Shown in pieces: positions 1-8,807 of a stretch of 20,882 bases of DNA. Made by a program: the position numbers and the translations under genes. Within the stretch, counting starts at the first letter, position 1. Every line of letters begins with the position of its first letter. The stretch is from the NCBI GenBank assembly GCA_900544025.1, contig UQTM01000056.1:1-20882 (forward strand), written 5' to 3'. The DNA comes from an uncultured Odoribacter sp. (GTDB lineage Bacteria > Bacteroidota > Bacteroidia > Bacteroidales > Marinifilaceae). A model generated the notes under the pieces. That model was not told the DNA's origin. It did no database searches and saw nothing but the letters and a program-made list of their open reading frames with translations.

Positions 1-3000
1 CCGTCGGTGAGAGTTGCTGTGGACGAGCCGTAAGAAGTTCCCGATATTGCATCTTGAACCTTAACCTCTTTACATTCTTTCCCCACCTCCGACGGGGCGG
101 CAGAGTAAGCTTTTAATATTTCGCCTGCATACGCCCGGTCTCCATTGGCAACGACAGTTCCATCCGGACGGCATACCTTCGCAACATCCGTCCCGTAATT
201 CACCTGATACAAAGGAATAAATTCCACTTCAAGAGCAACAGCCGCTTTTGCCGGAAGCGTATTGTAAACATACGTTCCCGACAACCCGGATTGCTTTGTA
301 ATACCTCCGTCTTTGATACGAACGGCATACCCGGCATTGGCAACGACATTCAAGGTCAGAATTCCATTGTAATTCACCTTCGTATTTCCTTTATCGTTCA
401 ACACCGCAGCCCCTCCGGTTAAACTCACAGCACCCACTTCTGCCAATGTCTTCCCGGCAGGCAGCACAACTTCCAAATCCACATCATAACCACGTATTTC
501 AAAAGTAGTGACCAAGTCCATGTCTTTTTCCAGCAGACTGTACGCAGAATATACCCCATTACTTCCATTCAATATGATCTCATCGTTAGGAACAACAGCC
601 TGGTTCACGACTTTTCTATCCGCATTGAAGACATATCCCGCCACGGTTTCCTGTGCTTTCAATTCGAGAACCGTTCCATTGCTGGGGTACCAATACTGGC
701 GTCCCGGAACAAGCTCCTCGCCAAGAACTCCCGTTTCGGCTTTCACGGTAAACGAGCCAAAATTCGCCGCAGTGTATTTCACTTTATAATAGGTATCTAC
801 GACTCCGCTAAACCATATCTCTCCTCCACCGTATGTCTCAGGTATCGTATAACCGATATTCCCGGAGGTGGAAGGCGGGGGCGTGGTGGTGGTAATCGTC
901 CCCGTCCACTGAGCCACATCGTTAACTTTAAGCGATTTACATCCGATAGAGTTACTGTTTGCCGTGATCACACATTGCAAAACCGATCCGGCCGGAACAA
1001 TAGCGCCATCGGCAAGCACTACGCCATCTTTACTCACGGTTACGGTAGCTCCTGCCGGTTCCAGGATTCGAATTTTACACTTCCTGACAAACTTAGCCGT
1101 AACTTCCAGATTTTGATTCAGGCTATACGGGGAAGATAATATATTTCCGAACTGGTCTGTCAAAGCAATCAACGTATCGCCTGCTGCCGTTCCCGTCTTT
1201 ATTTTTAGCAAAGTCCCTTCCGCCCGCCGATCTCCTATACTGATATCTCCTTCCGCATTCTCATAGACATTCAACTCGTTGCCGACACTACCGGCCGGCT
1301 GGTCGATCTTCCAGTTCACTGAATAGAGATTGGTCGATAAATAAATTTTGGCCTGAACTTCTGTCGGTCCTTCCACGGTAAACATCCTGGAATTCAGGAT
1401 AGACACCGTCCCCGCCGTGGTAATCTTATTCACCGATTCTACCCCATAGTTTTGGTCACACTCCCATTCGACCAAAACTTCTGTCCCGTATGGAATATTT
1501 ACCGAAGCAGAAGCAGTCTCTGCTTTTTCCAGCTTCACCAATACATTCCCTGTCGCTTTATCTTTTAAAACAATTTTTCCTTTCAATTTTTCCGGCGAAT
1601 CTACTTTCGATAAAGTGACGGGATACTCTTTAGGCTTAAAAGAAGCATTCACGGTCAAAGCCTCTTCCACCGATCGTTCCGCCCCGGAAAGAATAGCCAC
1701 TTGCCCGGCAGAAACAGACGTCAGAGTCAGCACATCCAGTAAATAATGTTCATTGACAGGAGTAGCAGTAACTTTGATCTTATCTAAATAATTCGCTTTT
1801 CCGGGACTGCCGGTATAGGCAGTCCAACCGGTTGTACCACTCTGTTGCCTTTCCACAAGCAAAGTACCGAAAGCAGGGGTTGAATTCACATAAGTTATCG
1901 CGAACTCATCCGGGACAAATACAAATTTTACCGTCACATCCTGTTCTATCGACGGTAATCCCGCAGAACTGTTGCTTACCTGCTTCACCCCATCGATCCA
2001 AATTTCAGAGCAATGATAGCCGGGTTTAGCTGCAGGACTTAACGTCAGCGAAGTCCCGTAATCCACCCGGTTGTCAGCTCCCAGCACCGGATCGGTAGTC
2101 ACACCGTTATTAGCACCGGCCGGTTGGTCTATATCGATCGTTATCTGAGGCCTTAAAGCGGAAAATTGTGCCAAAAGAGTGATATTGCCCAACACCGTCC
2201 ATTGTTTCGTATCGTCAGGCAAAGCCTGCTGAGTTCCGTCGCCAAGCTGGGCTTTCAGGGAGTTGGCCACATATTCATAGCCTCCGTTCGCCAATGGCTG
2301 TACCGTTATCACCGTGCCATAAGCGACCTCTACTTTCTTACCGCCGCCAGGCATATTTACTTCCGTTCCCGGAGTAACATTCAAATCGCCATTGCTGCAA
2401 TTCCAGGATACGGTATATTGAGCGGGCTCGAAAACAACATCTATAACCAATCCGCCCACACGCATATCCACTGTTTTATTTATCGTAGCCGTTATATCCT
2501 TAGGATTGGAAGTTCCATCCCCATCATATATTTTAACCGATTTTACTCCATATCCCGGTTTTGTAGTAATCGTCACGGAAAAGGTCTTATCGGCCCCATA
2601 TACCACCGCTTTCTGATAGGTCGAAGAGCCGGCAGGTAGGGTATAAGTCTCCCCATCTTTATTGTTCACCACCGTTATCTGTCCCATATCCGGATCATTA
2701 ACCCGCAACTTCACAGGGTAAGACAAAGGCTTGAATTCAGCTCTGCAAAAGATACTTTCAGTGATCTGAATTCCATTATCTTTTCCAACCTTGTCTTTGA
2801 CAGAAGTTTCCGGAGAACCGGCAGGCTCTTTCAGGCGCATAAAAACAGCATCGCAATAATACCCAGGCAAAGAAACGGTATCCAAACGGATATATTCATT
2901 TTTTTCGACCGTGATACTATTTTTTCCGGAATTATCCGGCACGGTCTGCCCGTTGCTATGGCGGGTAACCGTCAAAGTACCGTATAAAGCCTCCTCTACG

Positions 3001-3659
3001 GTCACCACAATAGGCGGTGTCAGTGTAATTATTATAGTAATATCGCTATTCACCACCGGCAATGCGTACACTCCGTCGGCATCGGGGGTCAGCTTTTCTC
3101 CGCCCTCCAACTTTTGAACGACGACCATATCCGCCGTAATCCCGGCAATTTTACTATAATCCGGTTTGAATAAATACTTCTCTCCGGGCTCGACCTTTGC
3201 CGAATCGTAAGTAATCCCTGCAATATCCTGAATAATCCCGACCTGGGGATCTTTCACGAAATTTATTTTATAAGTTCTGTATTCATTGGCCCCGATATCG
3301 ATGCGGTTATTCACCCGTTTGTTTCCCCACAAATCCAATGCGGCAGGATCGGCGAACAGAGGATCGTCCGCTCCCATATCGATACAGGGAGAACCTTTCC
3401 CCAATCGGAAATCCGATCGGGCAGAATCCTGAAACAAAGGACTTTCCGCTCCATTAACACCCTGTATATGACAATTTACAGGAGTTTTTCCACCCTCCAA
3501 TTGTTTCCCTTTATTGCCCCAAACAATCGTGTTTTTAATTGTCGCCCCCGATCCCAGTTTCACGGCTGCCCCTTCTTCCTGTACCGTCTGTGCAGAAATC
3601 ACAGAAGCCCACAACATCAACACACCATAAATCACAACTAAATAACATCTCTTTATCAT
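1..3659 (-). CDS. Large secreted repeat protein: beta-helix end cap plus InlB-B-like repeats (partial, C-terminus outside window)
   Basis: The frame is open from an ATG at 3659-3657 to base 1, giving at least 1219 residues with the C-terminus missing. A signal peptide (MIKRC, hydrophobic core, cleavage near SAQ at 21-23) indicates export. Residues about 28-127 resemble the end of a choice-of-anchor-Q right-handed beta-helix: a NTIVWGN rung, SPLFQD, DFRL, GSPCIDMG, and DIGANEY at 121-127. The rest is about a dozen units of roughly 85-100 residues, each starting with a strand like YPVKL, YTVSW or YSVNW, often with a PAG turn, then a GY element; this resembles divergent InlB B-repeats (the Flg_new_2 type). 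Such repeats form stalks or adhesive rods on bacterial surfaces; that role is inferred here. It lies 23 bases after BH4 and is the last gene of the run within the window. A T9SS sorting domain or other anchor at the missing C-terminus is expected but not visible. The ligand is unknown. Confidence 0.85.
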   Translation of the reverse strand, partial: MIKRCYLVVIYGVLMLWASVISAQTVQEEGAAVKLGSGATIKNTIVWGNKGKQLEGGKTPVNCHIQGVNGAESPLFQDSARSDFRLGKGSPCIDMGADDPLFADPAALDLWGNKRVNNRIDIGANEYRTYKINFVKDPQVGIIQDIAGITYDSAKVEPGEKYLFKPDYSKIAGITADMVVVQKLEGGEKLTPDADGVYALPVVNSDITIIITLTPPIVVTVEEALYGTLTVTRHSNGQTVPDNSGKNSITVEKNEYIRLDTVSLPGYYCDAVFMRLKEPAGSPETSVKDKVGKDNGIQITESIFCRAEFKPLSYPVKLRVNDPDMGQITVVNNKDGETYTLPAGSSTYQKAVVYGADKTFSVTITTKPGYGVKSVKIYDGDGTSNPKDITATINKTVDMRVGGLVIDVVFEPAQYTVSWNCSNGDLNVTPGTEVNMPGGGKKVEVAYGTVITVQPLANGGYEYVANSLKAQLGDGTQQALPDDTKQWTVLGNITLLAQFSALRPQITIDIDQPAGANNGVTTDPVLGADNRVDYGTSLTLSPAAKPGYHCSEIWIDGVKQVSNSSAGLPSIEQDVTVKFVFVPDEFAITYVNSTPAFGTLLVERQQSGTTGWTAYTGSPGKANYLDKIKVTATPVNEHYLLDVLTLTSVSAGQVAILSGAERSVEEALTVNASFKPKEYPVTLSKVDSPEKLKGKIVLKDKATGNVLVKLEKAETASASVNIPYGTEVLVEWECDQNYGVESVNKITTAGTVSILNSRMFTVEGPTEVQAKIYLSTNLYSVNWKIDQPAGSVGNELNVYENAEGDISIGDRRAEGTLLKIKTGTAAGDTLIALTDQFGNILSSPYSLNQNLEVTAKFVRKCKIRILEPAGATVTVSKDGVVLADGAIVPAGSVLQCVITANSNSIGCKSLKVNDVAQWTGTITTTTPPPSTSGNIGYTIPETYGGGEIWFSGVVDTYYKVKYTAANFGSFTVKAETGVLGEELVPGRQYWYPSNGTVLELKAQETVAGYVFNADRKVVNQAVVPNDEIILNGSNGVYSAYSLLEKDMDLVTTFEIRGYDVDLEVVLPAGKTLAEVGAVSLTGGAAVLNDKGNTKVNYNGILTLNVVANAGYAVRIKDGGITKQSGLSGTYVYNTLPAKAAVALEVEFIPLYQVNYGTDVAKVCRPDGTVVANGDRAYAGEILKAYSAAPSEVGKECKEVKVQDAISGTSYGSSTATLTD

Positions 3660-3682
3660 AGTACTATACTCTTTATTCACAT

Positions 3683-4483
3683 TCAATAAATCAAGATAGG
3701 CCGTACCCAATGCTGCTCGTCTCCCGGTACTTCGAAACACTTTCCGGGAGTATGGCTATAACCGATTTCAGAAGTAAAACTGACGCCCCAGAAATCGATA
3801 TTCGCTTCACTCGTACACCAATACACGTCTTTTTCAAAAAAATCCACATCCATCCCCTTATTTCTCAGGAACTCTAAAGTTTCCTGAACCCGGACGTGCG
3901 TCGTAAAAAGACAGGATAACTGAAACCCTGCGGGCATCAGCCAGCGTCCCTCCAACTCCGAACCTTTCATGTATTCCCGGCAATATATCGCCGCTTCGCT
4001 TACAGCAGCCAAAGCTATCGTTTCCATATAACAAGCCGTATCAAACATGGCAAACTCCACATCACCGTTTACAGAAAATTCTCCTCTGACTTTCTCTGCC
4101 TGTTTCAAAGCCACTACATAAGCGCGGGACGTCCGGGCATAGCGGTCGCTATTTAGCCAAAACACCACACCGGCTGCATTCGTTCGTCCTTCCGTCTCGT
4201 ATGTCTCTTTACTCACAATCGAATTATCTTCACAAAAAATATAACCGATATCTATGGTCTTTGTCAATTTTTCCGCGGGCACATTATTCCCTACCGTACA
4301 ATTCAACAATTCCGCATCTCCCCCACAAACGCCGGAACCATCGCCCGCCGCTTTATTACCCGCAATGACACAACCAATAACCTTCGCTCCGCTTTCCACA
4401 TAGATCCCTCCTCCATTTTGGGAAAAACCTTTATGGGCAAACAGCACCGTTATCGGTAATAGAATGATATATATTAATTTCAT
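3683..4483 (-). CDS. BH4: secreted short beta-helix / DUF1566-like protein (short form)
   Basis: 266 residues. A signal peptide (MKLIYIILLPITVLF, cleavage near FSQ at 20-22) leads straight into a short beta-helix stretch: NGGGIYVESGAKV at 23-35, CVIAGN at 38-43, LLNCTVGNN at 59-67. A linker with YIFCEDNSIV (81-90) follows, then a DUF1566/FISUMP-like domain: GVVFWLN at 105-111, FDTACYMET at 147-155, WLMPAGFQL at 181-189, YWCTSEAN at 221-228 and a terminal WVRPI at 259-263. It lacks the N-terminal cap seen in BH1 and BH3 and matches BH2 in architecture. No lipobox and no T9SS sorting domain are visible, so it may stay periplasmic or reach the surface by an unknown route. It starts 8 bases after BH3, consistent with co-transcription. 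Biochemical role unknown; DUF1566-type domains recur in Bacteroidota exported proteins without an established activity. Confidence 0.85.
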   Translation of the reverse strand: MKLIYIILLPITVLFAHKGFSQNGGGIYVESGAKVIGCVIAGNKAAGDGSGVCGGDAELLNCTVGNNVPAEKLTKTIDIGYIFCEDNSIVSKETYETEGRTNAAGVVFWLNSDRYARTSRAYVVALKQAEKVRGEFSVNGDVEFAMFDTACYMETIALAAVSEAAIYCREYMKGSELEGRWLMPAGFQLSCLFTTHVRVQETLEFLRNKGMDVDFFEKDVYWCTSEANIDFWGVSFTSEIGYSHTPGKCFEVPGDEQHWVRPILIY

Positions 4484-4491
4484 ATCTTCCG

Positions 4492-5598
4492 TTAAAATGA
4501 TGTGACCGGCAAAACGATTCTCATCGTTACATAGCTCGATTGATACTTATCTGAAACCCCTATCACACTGCAATCACCGGTTACCGCCATGCTGAATGTC
4601 CATATTCTGTCGAATCGCACCCCATATTCCGAGGAACTCAAATATTCCACATTATAATCCGGCATATACCACCCTTTCAATTTGGCGTCCGTGTCGATTA
4701 CCCAATACGTTTCCACCACCTCTTTCCAGGCATCGCTCAAAATTCTCAACTGCCCCACCGCAGGCAAATACCATTTTTCACCTTTATCTGCACGATAATC
4801 CCAACAATACTGAGCAGCCAGGCAATTGTCGGGGTTAAAACCACCGCTATTCTTTATCGCTTCCGTATGGGCATATCCCGCCGTGTCCGACAACGCTTCC
4901 CCGGCAGAAGAAAAAGAAACTCCCGTAACACATTCATCCGCTTCACGGGAACCCGATTTCGCCCATTGTAAAGATCCGGGACTTCCGTCCAGAGCCATCA
5001 CCCATCCCCGTTTTCCGGCAACTGCTTCCGGATCGGGGTTTACCCAAAACACAATTCCCCGGATTTGGGCTTTGTTTCCATCGTTTATATCTTCCCTGGA
5101 CAAAAAACTTCCGTCCGTACAATAAGCGTCTCCCACTTTCGGATAATATTCTACAGCCACGTTTTGCTTCACGATACAATTACGCACTTCCCCCGACGAT
5201 TTCACATACAGTCCTCCGCCATTTCTCCCGGCAACAAATCCTCCCGTAACTGTAAATCCATCGAGCTTTCCCGCCACAGTAGCCACCCGGTCGGTCCCGG
5301 CAGCCTGCAAAATCGTAGCTTCGGTACCTCCGGCCTTACGCTCTCCGTCTTCATCCCATCCTCCGCTCAATATCACTCCCGCAGGGATAGACAGTTCTTC
5401 CCTTAACCGATAAGTTCCCCATTTCACCCGAACCTCCGTCACTCCCGAAATTCCCAAAGCAGTCTTTATATCCGCCCCGGCATTCGTCCACGAGCTTCCG
5501 CTCTTATCGCCACTTCCTCCCGGCACTACATAACGAACGGACTGAGCTTCCACCCCCAGCACCACAAGCAACCCGATCAAACAAAACAAATACTTCAT
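4492..5598 (-). CDS. BH3: secreted beta-helix / DUF1566-like protein (long form)
   Basis: 368 residues. The signal peptide is MKYLFCLIGLLVVLG with cleavage near VEA at 16-18. The N-terminal cap has the pattern of DUF1565/choice-of-anchor-Q beta-helix proteins: RYVVPGGSGDKSGSSW at 22-37, TEVRVKWGTYRL at 54-65, a GG-W turn at 79-81, then FTVTGG at 115-120 and NGGGLYVKSSGEVRNCIV at 126-143. The linker KVGDAYCTDGSFLS (154-167) leads to a DUF1566-like domain: GIVFWVNPD 181-189, GWVMALD 198-204, WYLPAVGQL 276-284, YLSSSEYGVR 319-328, MRIVLP 359-364. It is the closest architectural match to BH1. It begins 6 bases after the BH2 stop, suggesting translational coupling. No lipobox or sorting domain is seen. 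Export is well supported; function and final location are not known. Confidence 0.87.
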   Translation of the reverse strand: MKYLFCLIGLLVVLGVEAQSVRYVVPGGSGDKSGSSWTNAGADIKTALGISGVTEVRVKWGTYRLREELSIPAGVILSGGWDEDGERKAGGTEATILQAAGTDRVATVAGKLDGFTVTGGFVAGRNGGGLYVKSSGEVRNCIVKQNVAVEYYPKVGDAYCTDGSFLSREDINDGNKAQIRGIVFWVNPDPEAVAGKRGWVMALDGSPGSLQWAKSGSREADECVTGVSFSSAGEALSDTAGYAHTEAIKNSGGFNPDNCLAAQYCWDYRADKGEKWYLPAVGQLRILSDAWKEVVETYWVIDTDAKLKGWYMPDYNVEYLSSSEYGVRFDRIWTFSMAVTGDCSVIGVSDKYQSSYVTMRIVLPVTSF

Positions 5599-5604
5599 GT
5601 CTTC

Positions 5605-6504
5605 TCAATATAGGAACATCGGACGAATATTATGATTTTTGGTTTTAAGAGCTTCCCCTACGGATCCCATTTCTCCGTTCAAACCGGTTGCGAAATTAAC
5701 CATCCACACATTGCTATAAACAACTCCCCCGTCGTCACAACTCCAATACCAGCTATTCGCCTCACTTTTATCTAAAAAAAGATCGATGTTAAAATCGCCT
5801 TCTCCCTGATGCACTTCTTCCAAACATTTCAACGAAGATTCTACCACCGGCAATACGCCGAACAAACGGCGCAAATACATATATGCAGGCAAGCACCATT
5901 TCACCGGATTCTCGGCAATCTGCCTCACAGCCTGATAGGTATAGCTATAATAAGCCGCTCTATAAGCCACCTGGTTACTCGCACTCTTAACAGCCTCGTC
6001 GTATAATTTCCGGGTATTCCCATAACAAGCCGTATCCTTCAAATAAAAATAAGACTTCATATCACTCTCCGGCCATCCGGCGGCTATACTCACCCCTCCC
6101 GTCAATCCCCAGCTTCCTTGGGTTTCATCCAGAGCTATCACGGCTCCTTGGGGATAAACCGCCTTCGGATCACCGGATATCCAATACACGATTCCTATCG
6201 CATCTTTGACTGCCCGCTTCTTGTAAGCGGCAGTATCCACAATATCACCGTTAGCACAATAAATATCTCCCGGAATCACCGACTTCGTGTTTTGCTTCAA
6301 TTCTTCGTTACCGGCAATCGTCGTATTCAGCAATATCCCATCTCCTCCGGCAACCCCAAAGCCATCCTGAGCCTGATTTCCGTAAATCACCGAACCGATA
6401 CAACTTCCGTTATCATCGATGTAAATTCCCCCACCCTGTCCCTGAGCAAGGGCAACAGCAGGAAAAAGAAACAAGAGAAACAGAAACGAGATTAAATATT
6501 TCAT
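5605..6504 (-). CDS. BH2: secreted short beta-helix / DUF1566-like protein (short form)
   Basis: 299 residues. A signal peptide (MKYLISFLFLLFLFPAVALA, cleavage after ALA) is followed directly by beta-helix rungs with no start cap: GGGIYIDDNGSC at 24-35, SVIYGN at 38-43, GILLNTTIAGN at 56-66. The linker PGDIYCANGDIVD (78-90) leads into a DUF1566-like domain with GIVYWISGDP at 104-113, AVIALDE at 121-127, DTACYGNT at 157-164, WCLPAYMYL at 203-211, SWYWSCDDGG at 251-260 and a terminal IRPMFLY. Order, motifs and length parallel BH4, although the two are clearly diverged. Start codon and signal peptide agree, and the gap from BH1 is 18 bases. No anchor is visible. Function unknown; probably an exported envelope protein working with its neighbours, which is inferred from the operon only. 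Confidence 0.86.
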   Translation of the reverse strand: MKYLISFLFLLFLFPAVALAQGQGGGIYIDDNGSCIGSVIYGNQAQDGFGVAGGDGILLNTTIAGNEELKQNTKSVIPGDIYCANGDIVDTAAYKKRAVKDAIGIVYWISGDPKAVYPQGAVIALDETQGSWGLTGGVSIAAGWPESDMKSYFYLKDTACYGNTRKLYDEAVKSASNQVAYRAAYYSYTYQAVRQIAENPVKWCLPAYMYLRRLFGVLPVVESSLKCLEEVHQGEGDFNIDLFLDKSEANSWYWSCDDGGVVYSNVWMVNFATGLNGEMGSVGEALKTKNHNIRPMFLY

Positions 6505-6522
6505 ATTCTTTACAATAACTTA

Positions 6523-7740
6523 TTAAAACTTACAAACCGCAAAAGTCTTATATTTATTAAACTTATGGTTCTTCCCTATTTTTGTATAAACTTCTACACT
6601 TCCCAAAGCCTCTATATTGGTAAACGAACGTACCGCCCATACCTCCGACTTCGTATGACACGAAGAAGATATGATATTGGCCATAACAGCAAATATCATA
6701 GAGCCGGATTTTCTCCACGGATTAAGAGCATTCGCCGAAGTACAACCGAAATAATTCTGCATGACAACCCGGCTTCCTCCCGACCCGGTCTGTACCCGGT
6801 TCCAAAGAATTTCGAAAACATCGTCCACGACACTCCATTCTGCCATGATACACATGATCTCGCCGATAGCCGGCAAATACCATTCCGCTCCAAAGCTGCG
6901 GCATAATACCGCCAAAGGATATTCGAAATCGGAAGAGGCCCCCAAAATTTTAGTCGTATTGGCATCCCCGTCCATATCGGTAAGCGCACCCGTTTCAACT
7001 GAAGAGTAAGGGGCGAATTCCGGAAAAACAGCAGATACACTTACATTTCCCCCGGTATATCCTTTAGACTTCATCCAATAATCATCGAGCGTTTTTACAC
7101 TCAAAGCCCTGCCCCTTTCCCCTTTAGGAGCGTCACGCTGTGGATTTACCCAAAAAACAATCCCGGCCACATCGTCTTTTTGATCGTAGGTAAACTGGGA
7201 AACATCCATACAATCGCCGTTCTTCATCAGCAGATCGCCTACTTTCGGTGCTTTCCCGGCGGCCTGGTTTCCCCAGATTATACAGTTTTTCACCAATCCA
7301 CCGCTTTTCACGAACACACCGCCTCCATTGCCTCCTTCAGCACGTCCTCCTGTGACTGTAACCTGTTCCAGCACTCCGCCCACCTCAAAAATACGGCAAG
7401 TGGAATCTCCCTGAAAAACAGACTGTCCCTCGGCCACACCCCGGTTCTCCACCAAAACATCCTGCACTTCGTGCGGCGTTTTCTCCAAATACCCACCCCT
7501 CACCGTCACCCCGGCAGGAACAATGATTTCGCCTTTTCCGTAAACCGATATTTTATATTTCCCGACTGCCACCCGGACTTCCGTTACCCCGGACTGCTCC
7601 AATGCTTTATGAACCGTTTGAAGCGGCTGCGTACGGCTGCCGGTCCAAAAATCCGAACCGTTAGACGATACATATACCACTTTCTGCGCCGATAATGCAG
7701 TAGTCAGAAACAGTAAAAATCCGAATAATATACCCTTCAT
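6523..7740 (-). CDS. BH1: secreted beta-helix / DUF1566-like protein (long form)
   Basis: 405 residues from the ATG at 7740. This start is chosen over an in-frame ATG at 7794 because it gives a clean signal peptide (MKGILFGFLLFLTTALSA) and lies 11 bases after an AAGGAGG Shine-Dalgarno sequence; the longer form would also overlap the porP gene. The cap has VVYVSSNGSDFWTGS at 21-35, TEVRVAVGKYKI at 53-64 and a RGGY turn at 81-84. Rungs follow at VTVTGG (127-132) and NGGGVFVKSGGLV (138-150) with NCIIWGN at 152-158. The linker KVGDLLMKNGDC precedes a DUF1566-like domain: GIVFWVNPQ 193-201, WYLPAIGEI 287-295, GCTSANALN 332-340, AVRSF 369-373. A tail of about 30 residues after the last motif is absent in the paralogues. 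First of four tandem paralogues and directly downstream of porP/sprF. Exported; role unknown. Confidence 0.87.
   Translation of the reverse strand: MKGILFGFLLFLTTALSAQKVVYVSSNGSDFWTGSRTQPLQTVHKALEQSGVTEVRVAVGKYKISVYGKGEIIVPAGVTVRGGYLEKTPHEVQDVLVENRGVAEGQSVFQGDSTCRIFEVGGVLEQVTVTGGRAEGGNGGGVFVKSGGLVKNCIIWGNQAAGKAPKVGDLLMKNGDCMDVSQFTYDQKDDVAGIVFWVNPQRDAPKGERGRALSVKTLDDYWMKSKGYTGGNVSVSAVFPEFAPYSSVETGALTDMDGDANTTKILGASSDFEYPLAVLCRSFGAEWYLPAIGEIMCIMAEWSVVDDVFEILWNRVQTGSGGSRVVMQNYFGCTSANALNPWRKSGSMIFAVMANIISSSCHTKSEVWAVRSFTNIEALGSVEVYTKIGKNHKFNKYKTFAVCKF
7728..7734 (-). promoter_or_regulatory. Strong Shine-Dalgarno upstream region of BH1
   Basis: The minus strand upstream of the ATG at 7740 reads AAGGAGG followed by an 11-base A-rich spacer; the motif itself lies at about 7752-7758, and the listed span is codons 3-4 of the gene kept only as a placeholder for this start region. 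Such a full motif is uncommon in this window, where other genes show at best AGGA or AAAG. It decides the start of BH1 in favour of 7740. Confidence 0.3.
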
Positions 7741-7778
7741 ATTAGCTTTTTCCTCCTTAATTTTACAATGAAACAGTT

Positions 7779-8753
7779 TTATCTGAAATACCACCTGTTC
7801 TTACAATCGTCTGCACGCTTCCATATACGGTAAGCGATTCCCACCTCATGAGAAGCCCCCCAATGCCTCTTATTGATATCATAGGTGTAATTCAATTCAA
7901 ATGTATTCTTTATCAACACGCCAAGATGCACCGAAGGATTCTCCAGACTGCGCAGAGAAGCACCCACCCACACAACATCTGCATACCACAACATCGCATT
8001 TATATCCAATCCTTTCCCGGTATATCCGTTATTCCGGTACATCACCGACGGAATAAAAGAAAAATCGCTGAAAGCCAATTGCCATCCTGCCGTAGCATAG
8101 ATGTTCGTATAGCGGGCTTTTCCGTCCTCGTCATAAGGGTCCTGCATATAACGCGAAAAGGAAGCGCCGATATAAGGCCCCATAGAATACAACCATAATC
8201 CGGCTTCTACCAAAGGTGTGATCTCGTTTCTTTTTCCGGTTTGGAAAAGAGGGTCGTCTATATCACCCACATAATGATCGTCTAACCGCAACGACGACAA
8301 AGACACTCCGGCACCCACCCCGGCCGATAAAGTAAGATAAGGATTCAGGGGGACATGGCAGGCATAGCTTAAAGCAAGGTCTGTATAAGAAAACACATTC
8401 ACTTTGTCGTAAGTGGCCTTAAATCCCACACCGTGTTTAATCCGGCGGTAATTATAACTGATCCCTCCTTTTCCTATCTTATATTTCCTGTCTGCATAGG
8501 AATAACGCAACACCTGATCTTTTTCCTTCGCCAGGTTTGTATTGAAAGTAAACAGTAAAGAACTCGGCGAATTTTCAATGGCTGTCCACTGCCTGCTATA
8601 CGACAAACGGGCATCCATATAATCGTTCACTCCGCCCACGGCAGGATTCACCAAAAAGTTATTCAGAAAATACTGTCTTGAAAACAATTCATTCTGAGCG
8701 TTACAGACAAAACCACTCCACAACAATATGATACTAATACACCACTTTTTCAT
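7779..8753 (-). CDS. PorP/SprF family type IX secretion outer-membrane protein
   Basis: 324 residues with a signal peptide (MKKWCISIILLWSGFVCNA). Family hallmarks are the N-terminal QYFLNNFLVNPAVGG at 27-41 (compare the family pattern Q-x-N-x-NPAxAG) and RQWTAIENSPSSLLFTFNT around 54-72, followed by alternating aromatic/polar strands expected of an outer-membrane beta-barrel (repeated LSYACHV, AGLWLYSMGPYIGASF, DVVWVGASLRS patterns). PorP/SprF proteins work with the T9SS; SprF of Flavobacterium is needed for secretion of the giant adhesin SprB, and type B sorting-domain substrates commonly sit beside an SprF-like partner. Here the gene starts 54 bases after the giant type B protein, so it is probably its dedicated export partner. 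A weak AGGA lies about 7 bases before the ATG. The family call is firm; the pairing is inferred from context. Confidence 0.9.
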   Translation of the reverse strand: MKKWCISIILLWSGFVCNAQNELFSRQYFLNNFLVNPAVGGVNDYMDARLSYSRQWTAIENSPSSLLFTFNTNLAKEKDQVLRYSYADRKYKIGKGGISYNYRRIKHGVGFKATYDKVNVFSYTDLALSYACHVPLNPYLTLSAGVGAGVSLSSLRLDDHYVGDIDDPLFQTGKRNEITPLVEAGLWLYSMGPYIGASFSRYMQDPYDEDGKARYTNIYATAGWQLAFSDFSFIPSVMYRNNGYTGKGLDINAMLWYADVVWVGASLRSLENPSVHLGVLIKNTFELNYTYDINKRHWGASHEVGIAYRIWKRADDCKNRWYFR

Positions 8754-8807
8754 TACAAAATCCTAAAAATAAATATTCAAATCATACTTGTCCACTTGTT
8801 CCCCCCC

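Noticed and set aside
3683..7740. BH1-BH4 as fragments of one gene broken by frameshifts
   Set aside because: Each has its own start codon, signal peptide, complete linker and DUF1566-like domain, with regular short gaps. No frame continues across the junctions.
7741..7794. BH1 start at the ATG at 7794
   Set aside because: It would add 18 charged residues before the signal peptide, overlap porP and bypass the AAGGAGG site.
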